This document shows positions 1 to 4,623 of a stretch of DNA of 20,433 nucleotides, in pieces. The DNA is from a virus. The first letter of the stretch is position 1, and the number at the start of each line of letters is the position of its first letter. The translations under genes and the position numbers were made by a program. The stretch lies in the IMG/VR virus record IMGVR_UViG_3300024517_000136, positions 1-20,433 of that record. One strand, given 5' to 3'. Below the pieces are notes generated by a model that was given only the letters and a program-made list of their open reading frames with translations, was not told the DNA's origin and searched no databases.

Positions 1-14
1 ACGGAAACAATGTC

Positions 15-362
15 ATGTCTTACGCCAAGGGTTGTATCGAGTTTGAGATCGAGCCGCTCAAGTCGTACGGCAAGACTCGTGCCTTGATTCAGGAACTAAG
101 AGCAGACGCACGGCGGTCTGCGCATCCTGAACTCGCTGCAATGCAAGATGCTTGCGCTGAGCTGGACGCGGCATGGACCACGCTGCGCTCGACAATCGTC
201 GGCACGGACTTGGTCGACTTGGTTCAGGAACTCACTGAGAAGATTGAGGGACTGAACACGGCGGCAGCGGAGCAGATAGCCGCTCAAGATGCCATCGAGG
301 ACAATCTGGAGGAATTGACCGCTCCGGATATGGTTACGGATGTCGTAGCCGAGGCCGCGTAG
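15..362 (+). CDS. Unknown acidic helical protein, possibly 5'-truncated by the window edge
   Basis: I do not recognise this gene. From the ATG at 15 it encodes 115 residues rich in Ala, Glu, Asp and Leu. The pattern is long amphipathic helix (heptad-like Leu/Ile/Ala spacing around residues 60-100) with an acidic C-terminus. The reading frame stays open to the first bases of the window, and only a weak GGA at 3-5 precedes the ATG. The true start may therefore lie upstream and this could be the tail of a longer protein. It is visibly richer in GC, especially at third positions, than the following genes. It is closed by a strong hairpin and a gene-free stretch, so it probably ends a different, perhaps late, transcription unit. 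Coding status is likely; function is unknown. Confidence 0.6.
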   Translation: MSYAKGCIEFEIEPLKSYGKTRALIQELRADARRSAHPELAAMQDACAELDAAWTTLRSTIVGTDLVDLVQELTEKIEGLNTAAAEQIAAQDAIEDNLEELTAPDMVTDVVAEAA

Positions 363-387
363 CCTAGCGGTAGCAGTAAACAAGGTG

Positions 388-413
388 ATGCCCGCGCCGA
401 GAGGCGCGGGCAT
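388..413 (+). terminator. Strong GC-rich hairpin, probable terminator
   Basis: The 11-bp perfect stem ATGCCCGCGCC / GGCGCGGGCAT closes a 4-base GAGA loop, 26 bases after the preceding stop codon. The bases that follow (TGTTGCGTTGCG) are only moderately T-rich, so a classical U-tract is lacking. It may be a terminator of reduced efficiency or an mRNA 3'-end protecting hairpin. Its place between a GC-rich gene and the next gene block fits an end-of-operon role. Confidence 0.55.
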
Positions 414-425
414 TGTTGCGTTGCG

Positions 426-537
426 TGTATTATGAACAGTGACTCGCTGTATTCGTTATTACCGCGATCACGACCAGTCATAGCCTAGCGGATAGGGGCT
501 ATGTCATCGAACCGGGTCATTGTTCATAGTGCATACA
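426..537 (+). ncRNA. Putative structured RNA element, copy 1 (three-way junction)
   Basis: Bases 426-446 pair with 513-537. TGTAT pairs with ATACA, a GTGC bulge follows on the 3' side (529-532), then TATGAACA pairs with TGTTCATA. A G-U pair comes next, then TGACTCG pairs with CGGGTCA with one G-U. This gives 21 pairs interrupted by one bulge. Inside, CTG/CAG (447-449 with 475-477) and TCGT/ACGA (453-456 with 470-473) form one arm. CATAGCC/GGCTATG (479-485 with 497-503) forms a second arm. The pairing was worked out by eye. A role as RNase III site, mRNA leader structure, riboswitch-like element or stable ncRNA is inference; no known RNA family was recognised. Confidence 0.55.
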
Positions 538-556
538 TAAGAAAGGAGTACATAGC

Positions 557-598
557 GTGTATTATGAACAGGGCATGGTGTGTCAGCGGTCACCATAG
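557..598 (+). CDS. Possible 13-residue leader peptide
   Basis: A GTG at 557 lies 8 bases after an AAAGGAG (542-548), exactly the spacing of the next Shine-Dalgarno to the ATG at 672. It opens a 13-codon frame (MYYEQGMVCQRSP) ending TAG at 596-598. The codons cover the whole 5' arm of the second structured element. A ribosome here would unwind that helix, so this could be a regulatory leader or simply a leftover of the repeat duplication. Nothing shows that it is translated. Confidence 0.22.
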   Translation: MYYEQGMVCQRSP

Positions 599-652
599 CT
601 TAGGGAGTAATGGTCCTAAGAACGGCATCATGCCTTGTTCATAGTGCATACA
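558..652 (+). ncRNA. Putative structured RNA element, copy 2 (three-way junction)
   Basis: This has the same architecture as the copy at 426-537. TGTAT pairs with ATACA, the identical GTGC bulge sits at 644-647, and TATGAACA pairs with TGTTCATA. A G-U pair follows, then the inner helix GGCATG/CATGCC, which differs in sequence from copy 1 but still pairs. Internal arms are GTG/CAC (578-580 with 591-593) and CTTAGG/CCTAAG (599-604 with 615-620, loop of 10). GCGRTCAC is shared with copy 1 before the second arm. The element ends just before the Shine-Dalgarno of the gene at 672, so it lies in that gene's 5' leader. Confidence 0.55.
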
Positions 653-671
653 CAACAAAGGAGTACATACA

Positions 672-896
672 ATGGAACGCCATAAACTCACATTCACGCA
701 GAGTACATACTTTAAGTGTCTGCACGTACAAAGAGGTGAGTACGAAAAGACTCAGCACCACGTGGTAACCGATGGAGTTACAACAGCACGCGGTGACACT
801 CGCAAAAAGGCCGAGAGTCTATTCAATGTATTTATCTACGCTCAGCCGCGGTCTGACTACAAGCCATACACGGCAGGTTCAGGTAGTTGGCTATGA
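672..896 (+). CDS. Hypothetical small protein
   Basis: This 74-residue protein is of unknown function. It is the first ordinary gene after the tandem structured elements, with a strong AAAGGAG 8 bases before the ATG. The sequence is polar and basic in the first half (residues 1-50), with a Gly/Ser/Trp end, no membrane segment and no cysteine pair. The pattern THHVVTDG...ARGDTRKKAESLF (residues 27-51) looks like a compact alpha/beta fold but I cannot assign a family. It overlaps the next gene by ATGA, so the two are probably translationally coupled. Its position right after a leader with RNA structure suggests an early or regulated gene; that is inference. Confidence 0.72.
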   Translation: MERHKLTFTQSTYFKCLHVQRGEYEKTQHHVVTDGVTTARGDTRKKAESLFNVFIYAQPRSDYKPYTAGSGSWL

Positions 897-1192
897 AGGA
901 ACTTGAACGCGCATTGCTAACCGCTTCGATTGTTAGCCAACTCATTAAGCCTTCTGGCGCTCCTTGCCCGGTAACGTGTAATGACGACCGGGCTTTTAAC
1001 TTGTTATACTTCTTCATCACGTGTGTGAACGGGCAAGACCTACACGTGGACGCCACAATTGGCTTCATCACTAAGAACTATTGCAGATGCGGTGGCACAC
1101 TCACATATGATCACAACTGGTATGGCTGGGCATGGTATACCTGCGATAGTTGTGCCATGGAAACCTGCTTAGACGAGGAGCACAAGGTATGA
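893..1192 (+). CDS. Small Cys-rich, probably zinc-binding protein
   Basis: I chose the ATG at 893, which overlaps the preceding TGA, over a TTG six bases upstream. The 99-residue product has an N-terminal helical half with scattered cysteines (C25, C29, C44). Its C-terminal zinc-ribbon-like pattern is C64-x-C66 ... C84-x2-C87 with C92, flanked by aromatic residues. This is consistent with a structural zinc site and possibly nucleic-acid or protein binding. No enzyme motif is visible. It sits in a run of small proteins of which several carry CxxC pairs. Its stop overlaps the start of a nine-codon micro-ORF that leads into the next gene. Function unknown. Confidence 0.7.
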   Translation: MKELERALLTASIVSQLIKPSGAPCPVTCNDDRAFNLLYFFITCVNGQDLHVDATIGFITKNYCRCGGTLTYDHNWYGWAWYTCDSCAMETCLDEEHKV

Positions 1193-1218
1193 CTATTAAA
1201 GGAGTGGATGATGTCTGA
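1189..1218 (+). CDS. Nine-residue bridging micro-ORF (possible coupling peptide)
   Basis: ATG at 1189 overlaps the preceding stop (ATGA) and has a well-placed GAGGAG (1175-1180, spacing 8). The frame reads MTIKGVDDV and stops at 1216-1218, a few bases past the start of the next gene at 1208/1211. It may carry terminating ribosomes across the gap onto the next Shine-Dalgarno. Translation is plausible from the site, but a functional peptide is not implied. Confidence 0.3.
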   Translation: MTIKGVDDV

Positions 1219-1375
1219 ATTACACTGGTTACTGTTTTCACTGTCACCGTGCTTGTTGTTAGCGGTGATCCTAGTGCTCGCTACTGAGTGGGCATACATT
1301 GAAGCAAAGGAGCATGATGAAGATGAAGAGACACTTAATTCTCTTATGCCTAGTTGGCTGCACAAATGGCGCTAA
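1211..1375 (+). CDS. Small single-pass membrane protein
   Basis: This 54-residue ORF starts at ATG 1211, six bases after AAAGGAG (1198-1204); an in-frame ATG at 1208 is three bases after it. Residues about 5-24 form a hydrophobic segment (WLLFSLSPCLLLAVILVLA). A strongly acidic stretch (KEHDEDEE) and a C-terminus ending in WLHKWR follow. It is therefore a likely inner-membrane miniprotein with one transmembrane helix. Its last 59 bases overlap the start of a lipoprotein gene in another frame. A membrane protein overlapping a lipoprotein recalls the spanin pair Rz/Rz1. However, the protein is far shorter than known i-spanins and no lysis genes are nearby, so I do not call it that. Confidence 0.65.
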   Translation: MSELHWLLFSLSPCLLLAVILVLATEWAYIEAKEHDEDEETLNSLMPSWLHKWR

Positions 1376-1745
1376 CGATGGGCTAGAGACTACTGTAGGT
1401 CCAGCCTACATGATTACACCACCGACGGTGTACTCAGAGAGCTGGCGTCTATGTCCTACCGTGTGGGAGTGGGGATTACCTCTACTCAATGCCGACGGCA
1501 CCACGATAGAGCCGGGAGAGCTTGATACCCTTACGATATACGGTGAGGGTGATATCACATGGACCAAGAATGATGTCCCTGTTTATGAGCATCGTGTACA
1601 ACAATGGATAGCTGATCCATACACGCTGCTGTACGAGGACCTTATCATTGAGGGTACATGGTCCTTTTACGCTACATTGACTAACATTGAGGGCCAAGAG
1701 AGCGATGCCTCCAATGTGATCAACAAGGAGTGCCTAGCACCATGA
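1317..1745 (+). CDS. Predicted lipoprotein with an Ig/FN3-like exported domain
   Basis: From ATG 1317 (four bases after AAAGGAG at 1306-1312; ATG 1323 is also possible) the product has 142 residues. It opens with a classic lipoprotein signal: basic MKMKRH, hydrophobic LILLCLVG, then Cys15 in a CLVGC lipobox. The mature part is about 127 residues. The second half (residues 70-135) has alternating hydrophobic beta-strand pattern typical of an Ig- or fibronectin III-like sandwich. Cysteines near 41 and 139 could form a disulfide in the periplasm. Its start lies inside the preceding membrane-protein gene, and its TGA overlaps the next ATG. A host-envelope function such as exclusion or receptor masking is inference. 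Confidence 0.7.
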   Translation: MKMKRHLILLCLVGCTNGANDGLETTVGPAYMITPPTVYSESWRLCPTVWEWGLPLLNADGTTIEPGELDTLTIYGEGDITWTKNDVPVYEHRVQQWIADPYTLLYEDLIIEGTWSFYATLTNIEGQESDASNVINKECLAP

Positions 1746-1912
1746 ACACACAGAATGACAATCTGTTACAAAAGGCCGCAGAGACAATGCGGAAAGCACG
1801 GGCTGAAGTAGCCTTCAACCTAGTTGATGAGATGAGGCGTCAGCTTAACCCCAACGCAGGCATCTGTAAGTGTGAGTCGCTTGCCGAGGAGATAGAGGAG
1901 TTTCTGCGGTGA
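1742..1912 (+). CDS. Small helical protein with CxC
   Basis: This 56-residue product starts at the ATG overlapping the previous TGA (ATGA). AAGGAG at 1725-1730 is 11 bases upstream. An in-frame GTG at 1730 sits inside that ribosome site and is unlikely. The protein is almost all charged alpha helix (residues 5-35), then a C-x-C pair (C46 and C48), then a Glu-rich helix ending EEIEEFLR. I recognise no family. The GTGA overlap with the following gene again implies coupled translation. Confidence 0.6.
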   Translation: MNTQNDNLLQKAAETMRKARAEVAFNLVDEMRRQLNPNAGICKCESLAEEIEEFLR

Positions 1913-2067
1913 AGACAAAGAACTTCCCAGCTAACAAGCTCAGAAGGCAGATAGACGCTAAGATACGCAACGGGGAGAAGATAGACCCCGAGCGTGCCCT
2001 TAAACAGCTTGATGCGGCTAGAGGTATGCGCACAAAGAAGGACAGACGAGGAGGCAGACTACGATGA
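1909..2067 (+). CDS. Small very basic protein, GTG start
   Basis: This 52-residue ORF begins with GTG at 1909. The GTG overlaps the preceding stop as GTGA and is eight bases after GAGGAG (1895-1900). The product is strongly basic, with many Lys and Arg, a middle helix (RQIDAKIRNGEK..PERALKQLDAARGM) and an Arg/Lys-rich tail. Nucleic-acid binding is plausible but no motif proves it. The chain of 4-base overlaps on both sides (1909 and 2064) supports it as a real gene despite its size. Confidence 0.6.
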   Translation: MKTKNFPANKLRRQIDAKIRNGEKIDPERALKQLDAARGMRTKKDRRGGRLR

Positions 2068-2393
2068 GAAAACGACTATACAGACGAGGTAGTTGGTGGT
2101 ATGCCACTAAGACCCCGATATACGAGGGCTGTGGTAGTACATTTATGTGTCATGCCTCAGGGACCCGGCAGGTATCCCTCAAGGGACATAAGGTAATTGA
2201 TCTTGTGTTCACCAAGCGTAAGACCCCGGATAGCTTTACTCTCGCCGTAAGGTCTTACTTTAGCCACCATTACTACTGCATCAAGGAGTTGCCCAGAACA
2301 GATTTTATGCACATGGCTCGGAATAGCATACGTCACGCCATAAAGAAGGGATACAAGTACGTACACATTGAGCTAGTGCGCAAGGAGATATAA
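2064..2393 (+). CDS. Hypothetical basic protein
   Basis: This 109-residue protein is of unknown function, starting at the ATGA overlap with the previous gene and preceded by GAGGAGG. It is rich in Arg, Lys, His, Tyr and Trp. It opens MRKRLYRRGSWWYAT and carries several short beta-like stretches (KVIDLVFT, SFTLAVRSYF, KYVHIELV). The last segment, an Arg/His-rich helix followed by a strand, resembles small alpha/beta phage proteins. No catalytic motif is evident. Cys23, Cys29 and Cys72 are not arranged as a zinc site. The high positive charge would allow nucleic-acid binding; that is inference. Confidence 0.7.
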   Translation: MRKRLYRRGSWWYATKTPIYEGCGSTFMCHASGTRQVSLKGHKVIDLVFTKRKTPDSFTLAVRSYFSHHYYCIKELPRTDFMHMARNSIRHAIKKGYKYVHIELVRKEI

Positions 2394-2395
2394 CG

Positions 2396-2593
2396 ATGAG
2401 TGAAGTACGGCCTGAGCAGCTTGAAATGCTTGACGGCATGTGTGGGTTGTGTAAGAAGAACTTTCCACACGACGAGCTGCACCCTGATGATGGCCTCTGT
2501 GCTAAGTGTGAGGCCGAGTGGGCTGACGCATTCATTGATACAGATGACATTGTATCTTTACAAATAATTGGTAGGAGATATGACGATGAGTAA
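2396..2593 (+). CDS. Small acidic zinc-ribbon protein
   Basis: The product has 65 residues, with AAGGAG upstream of the ATG. Two CxxC pairs, C16-x2-C19 (CGLC) and C35-x2-C38 (CAKC), are spaced as in a treble-clef or zinc-ribbon knuckle. An acidic C-terminal helix follows (EAEWADAFIDTDD). Such proteins often act as protein-protein or RNA-polymerase-binding factors in phages, but nothing here fixes the partner. The end overlaps the next gene by eight bases. Confidence 0.7.
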   Translation: MSEVRPEQLEMLDGMCGLCKKNFPHDELHPDDGLCAKCEAEWADAFIDTDDIVSLQIIGRRYDDE

Positions 2594-2762
2594 AGTGATC
2601 TGTGATCGCTGCAACGGGATGGGGCATGATAAGAATAGTTTGCCTCTGATCAAGTTTGAGCCTCAAGCACAATCTGATGGCTCTACTAAACGAGTACATA
2701 CCACTGTTAAGCGTGGCAGTGGGTGCATGAAGTGTCTCGGTCTAGGGGCACACAAGGAGTAA
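2586..2762 (+). CDS. DnaJ-type zinc-finger miniprotein
   Basis: The start is ATG 2586, eight bases after AGGAG (2573-2577), giving 58 residues; an upstream ATG at 2580 is too close to the ribosome site. Two repeats of the CxxCxGxG motif are present: CDRCNGMG at residues 6-13 and CMKCLGLG at 47-54. That is the signature of the cysteine-rich domain of DnaJ/Hsp40. The full DnaJ domain has four such repeats; here two repeats make one zinc site, joined by a 33-residue linker. No J domain is present, so it is not a chaperone cofactor in the usual sense. It may bind unfolded or partner proteins. The repeats are clear; the function is inference. Confidence 0.75.
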   Translation: MSKVICDRCNGMGHDKNSLPLIKFEPQAQSDGSTKRVHTTVKRGSGCMKCLGLGAHKE

Positions 2763-2766
2763 TACA

Positions 2767-3021
2767 ATGAGATGGTTCATTACATTGATAGCACTCTGTG
2801 TTGTTGGCTGTGCGGCACCAACAGTACTTCAGCAACAGGAGCATGATACCAGAGTCCAAGAGACAGCAGAGAAGTATGCTATATGCAGGAATGCATGGAC
2901 TACGATATGGTGGCAAGGGAAGCCCGGCTTAGGGCGGTATGATAGGCGCACAGGATGGGCACTTGGACTACATCAACAGCTAAGGGAGATGCGTGACAAT
3001 AACTGTTACGTTATCCTGTAA
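2767..3021 (+). CDS. Small predicted lipoprotein
   Basis: The product has 84 residues, with AAGGAG just upstream. The N-terminus is a lipoprotein signal: MRW, a hydrophobic stretch FITLIALCVVG, then Cys15 in a CVVGC lipobox followed by AAP. The mature part of about 70 residues is helical and polar, with a Trp-rich middle (NAWTTIWWQGKPG) and two further cysteines (C40, C80). It would be anchored to the envelope. It overlaps by one base the two-helix membrane miniprotein that follows. Together with the lipoprotein at 1317 it makes a second membrane/lipoprotein neighbour pair in this block. Confidence 0.72.
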   Translation: MRWFITLIALCVVGCAAPTVLQQQEHDTRVQETAEKYAICRNAWTTIWWQGKPGLGRYDRRTGWALGLHQQLREMRDNNCYVIL

Positions 3022-3167
3022 TGCTGTACGCCCTACTAGTCATCATCATCTTTGCGCTGATCTGGCCCGAAGCTACAGGAGCAATGATACGCGCTATGAT
3101 ATACATTGCGGTATGGGCAGTAATAATTGTATTGCTGTTCGCCGCTATAGGAGTGGTATACACATGA
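3021..3167 (+). CDS. Two-helix membrane miniprotein
   Basis: This 48-residue ORF starts at TAATG (one-base overlap with the previous stop) and ends at ATGA (four-base overlap with the next start). Residues 3-15 (YALLVIIIFALIW) and 27-47 (IYIAVWAVIIVLLFAAIGVVY) are strongly hydrophobic. They are separated by a short loop with Pro, Glu and Arg, giving two likely transmembrane helices. Size and topology would allow a holin-like or regulatory membrane peptide, but no motif decides this. No clear ribosome site precedes it, so coupling to the lipoprotein gene is likely. Confidence 0.62.
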   Translation: MLYALLVIIIFALIWPEATGAMIRAMIYIAVWAVIIVLLFAAIGVVYT

Positions 3168-3328
3168 GTGTCTATGTAGTATTACCGATCAAGCAAATCC
3201 CCCGTATCTTGGGCGTCTTTACAACAGCACGTAAGGCAGCGATATGCCGTGAACAATGCCAACGAGAGGGCATACCGTGCAAGGTTGTTAAAGTAGAGAC
3301 CAACAAAAGGAACCATGACCATGACTAA
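3164..3328 (+). CDS. Hypothetical small protein
   Basis: The product has 54 residues from the ATG that overlaps the preceding TGA, with AGGAG (in ATAGGAGTGG) upstream. It starts MSVYVVLP and looks like a compact beta-alpha-beta unit: strand at 2-7, strand GVFTT, a helix with ARKAAICREQCQREG, strand CKVVKVET. The tail is charged and His/Asp-rich. The helix-then-strand pattern resembles small phage proteins that score position or modification, but no family is recognised. It overlaps the next gene by eight bases. Confidence 0.6.
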   Translation: MSVYVVLPIKQIPRILGVFTTARKAAICREQCQREGIPCKVVKVETNKRNHDHD

Positions 3329-3476
3329 GCCTCTCAGTAAGAGTCAGCAACGACGCTTCAAGGTACAAAAGGACCCCAAGAAACGAGCACGTGTCACTCA
3401 ACGACATGAAACAGCCGTTAAGTACAACCGCAAAGAACAACAAGAAGAGTTGCGTGATGAACTTCGACAATCCTAA
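3321..3476 (+). CDS. Small basic helical protein
   Basis: The start is ATG 3321, nine bases after AAAAGGA (3305-3311); ATG 3315 would be only three bases away. The 51-residue product is highly charged, with a Lys/Arg/Gln-rich continuous helix (SKSQQRRFKVQKDPKKRARVT and on) and a C-terminus EELRDELRQS. It has no hydrophobic core of note, so it probably folds on a partner or nucleic acid. It overlaps the next gene by 20 bases. Confidence 0.55.
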   Translation: MTKPLSKSQQRRFKVQKDPKKRARVTQRHETAVKYNRKEQQEELRDELRQS

Positions 3477-4170
3477 GCCTCTCTACAATCTAACAACTAA
3501 CAAAGGGCGTCTGCACTGTAGACCTCGGTATGAGCTTAAAGGATGGCATGGGTTCTGTACGGGTGGGATACTTGCAGGCATTACTGCCCACACCCAGTCA
3601 GAGCTGCGCAACAACCCACCAAGACAAAGACAATTTAAAAAGGACTTGCTACGACGAGGTGTGTTACCCCCTGTTCCTACTATTGCGGCGTACTTTGGAC
3701 TCATAGGAAAAAAGGCTCTATCATCTTACCTGTGCGTACCCCGTAAGTATATCCACGACTACATACTTTATAACATGTGGCTTAAGTCCACCACAGGCGA
3801 GGGCGGCGCAGACATGTGGGGAGGTAATCAGTACGCCAGTAAGATATTTGCTTTGGGAGACAGAGCCAGACGTAACGAACACAGAGTATCATGTCATTCA
3901 TTCGCTAGGTACCTAAAAGAACATAAGGACATATGTCGCATGGTAGGTCTAGGACGTACCGCAGGTGCACATGGCGGAGAGGGGCACTCATGGCTGTTTA
4001 CTATATACGCTGATAAAGCAGAGAAGTACTTTAATGGAGTACTTGATGAACTCAACGAACATTTACTTTACTTGAATAACTATGCGAAGGAACTCAGAAA
4101 GAAAGATGAGTACAAGGACATAGTAGAGATACAGACAGAAGACAAAAAGATACATGGACTGTGGGTATGA
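3457..4170 (+). CDS. Unknown protein of 237 residues
   Basis: I chose ATG 3457, seven bases after GAAGAG at 3444-3449. The frame extends upstream to 3391 without a ribosome site and over the previous gene. The protein is unrecognised. It has a middle region with alternating helices and Gly-rich loops (GEGGADMWGGNQYASK, residues about 117-132). A His/Arg-rich stretch follows (RRNEHRVSCHSFARYLKEH, about 139-157), then GAHGGEGHSWLF near 170. The last 60 residues are a long charged helix. The conserved-looking Ser, Cys, His and Gly/Glu/Gly/His motifs could make a catalytic or DNA-binding site, but I do not assign one. It directly precedes the ligase module, with nine bases between its stop and the first possible start of the next gene. 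Confidence 0.75.
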   Translation: MNFDNPKPLYNLTTNKGRLHCRPRYELKGWHGFCTGGILAGITAHTQSELRNNPPRQRQFKKDLLRRGVLPPVPTIAAYFGLIGKKALSSYLCVPRKYIHDYILYNMWLKSTTGEGGADMWGGNQYASKIFALGDRARRNEHRVSCHSFARYLKEHKDICRMVGLGRTAGAHGGEGHSWLFTIYADKAEKYFNGVLDELNEHLLYLNNYAKELRKKDEYKDIVEIQTEDKKIHGLWV

Positions 4171-4185
4171 GGAGGAGTAATGGCT

Positions 4186-4623
4186 ATGAAAGTAAGAGAT
4201 AGTGGCACAGTTAGGGTGCTAGTGTACGGCACTTTAAAAGAAGACCAGACCAACTACGAACTACTTAAAAGGTGTGGTGCTAAGTTCATGGGGTACGACA
4301 GCATCACGGACGACCTGTTAGTACGTGACCTTGGTCCTTTCCCCGGAGTCTTCGAGTCTAAGACAACAAGTGTCGTTAAGGGAGAGCTGTACAGCATGCA
4401 AGAAGAGGCACTTGCTCACCTTGACTTCTACGAAGGACATCCCCACTTCTTTCGCAGACGCAAGTTATGGACTGATCTACAGCTCAAACGTGCGTGGGTA
4501 TACTTCTGCGTAGCTGATGACTTGGATGATCCTAGAGCAAACAATGAGGTCCTATTAGGGCTATGGCATGGATCAGCAGGCGAGAAGCTATTCTGGAAGG
4601 AGCAAGCAAGTGCCCAAAAGTAA
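4186..4623 (+). CDS. Gamma-glutamylcyclotransferase-like (AIG2-like) protein
   Basis: Family members of this fold release 5-oxoproline from gamma-glutamyl amines or amino acids. With the start at ATG 4186, eight bases after GGAGGAG (ATG 4180 is only two bases away), the product has 145 residues, the usual size. The substrate-binding loop VYGTL is at residues 13-17. The segment FPGVFESKTTSVVKGELY (52-69) and the catalytic-type glutamate in LDFYEGHPHF (E83) follow the family pattern. Next in the operon come amidoligases, a glutamine amidotransferase and an ATP-grasp enzyme. It therefore probably trims or proofreads gamma-glutamyl products of that pathway. Fold assignment is firm; the exact substrate is not known. 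Confidence 0.85.
   Translation: MKVRDSGTVRVLVYGTLKEDQTNYELLKRCGAKFMGYDSITDDLLVRDLGPFPGVFESKTTSVVKGELYSMQEEALAHLDFYEGHPHFFRRRKLWTDLQLKRAWVYFCVADDLDDPRANNEVLLGLWHGSAGEKLFWKEQASAQK

Larger units (their letters stand above)
423..669 (+). repeat. Tandem imperfect repeat: two units of structured element plus Shine-Dalgarno
   Basis: Unit 1 is 423-554 and unit 2 is 555-669. Both begin GCGTGTATTATGAACAG and both end with TGTTCATAGTGCATACA followed by an AAAGGAGTACATA block (537-554 and 652-669, 16 of 18 bases identical). Only the ends are conserved; the interiors differ in sequence and length (132 against 115 bases) yet keep base-pairing potential. That is the pattern of an old duplication under structural constraint. 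The AAAGGAG of unit 2 serves the gene at 672. The AAAGGAG of unit 1 points at a GTG at 557, at the same spacing. Confidence 0.8.

Noticed and set aside
428-433. Sigma-70 promoter at TATTAT in each repeat
   Set aside because: There is no -35-like hexamer 16-18 bases upstream in either copy, and the bases are explained by the paired helix.
571-635. tRNA-like gene in the second structured element
   Set aside because: GGGCATG/CATGCCT looks like a seven-base acceptor stem and a GTG/CAC arm follows. However, there is no T arm, the anticodon-like arm has a ten-base loop, and the helix continues outward into the repeat ends.
426-652. Known self-cleaving ribozyme (hammerhead, HDV, twister)
   Set aside because: By eye I find no hammerhead core (CTGATGA...GAAA) nor the nested HDV layout. 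A covariance search would be needed for rarer classes.
1211-1745. Spanin pair Rz/Rz1
   Set aside because: The membrane protein is too short, lacks a periplasmic coiled coil, and the lipoprotein is not proline-rich. No holin or endolysin gene is recognisable nearby.
3391-3456. Upstream extension of the gene at 3457
   Set aside because: It would run over the small gene at 3321-3476 without a ribosome site. ATG 3457 has one at correct spacing.
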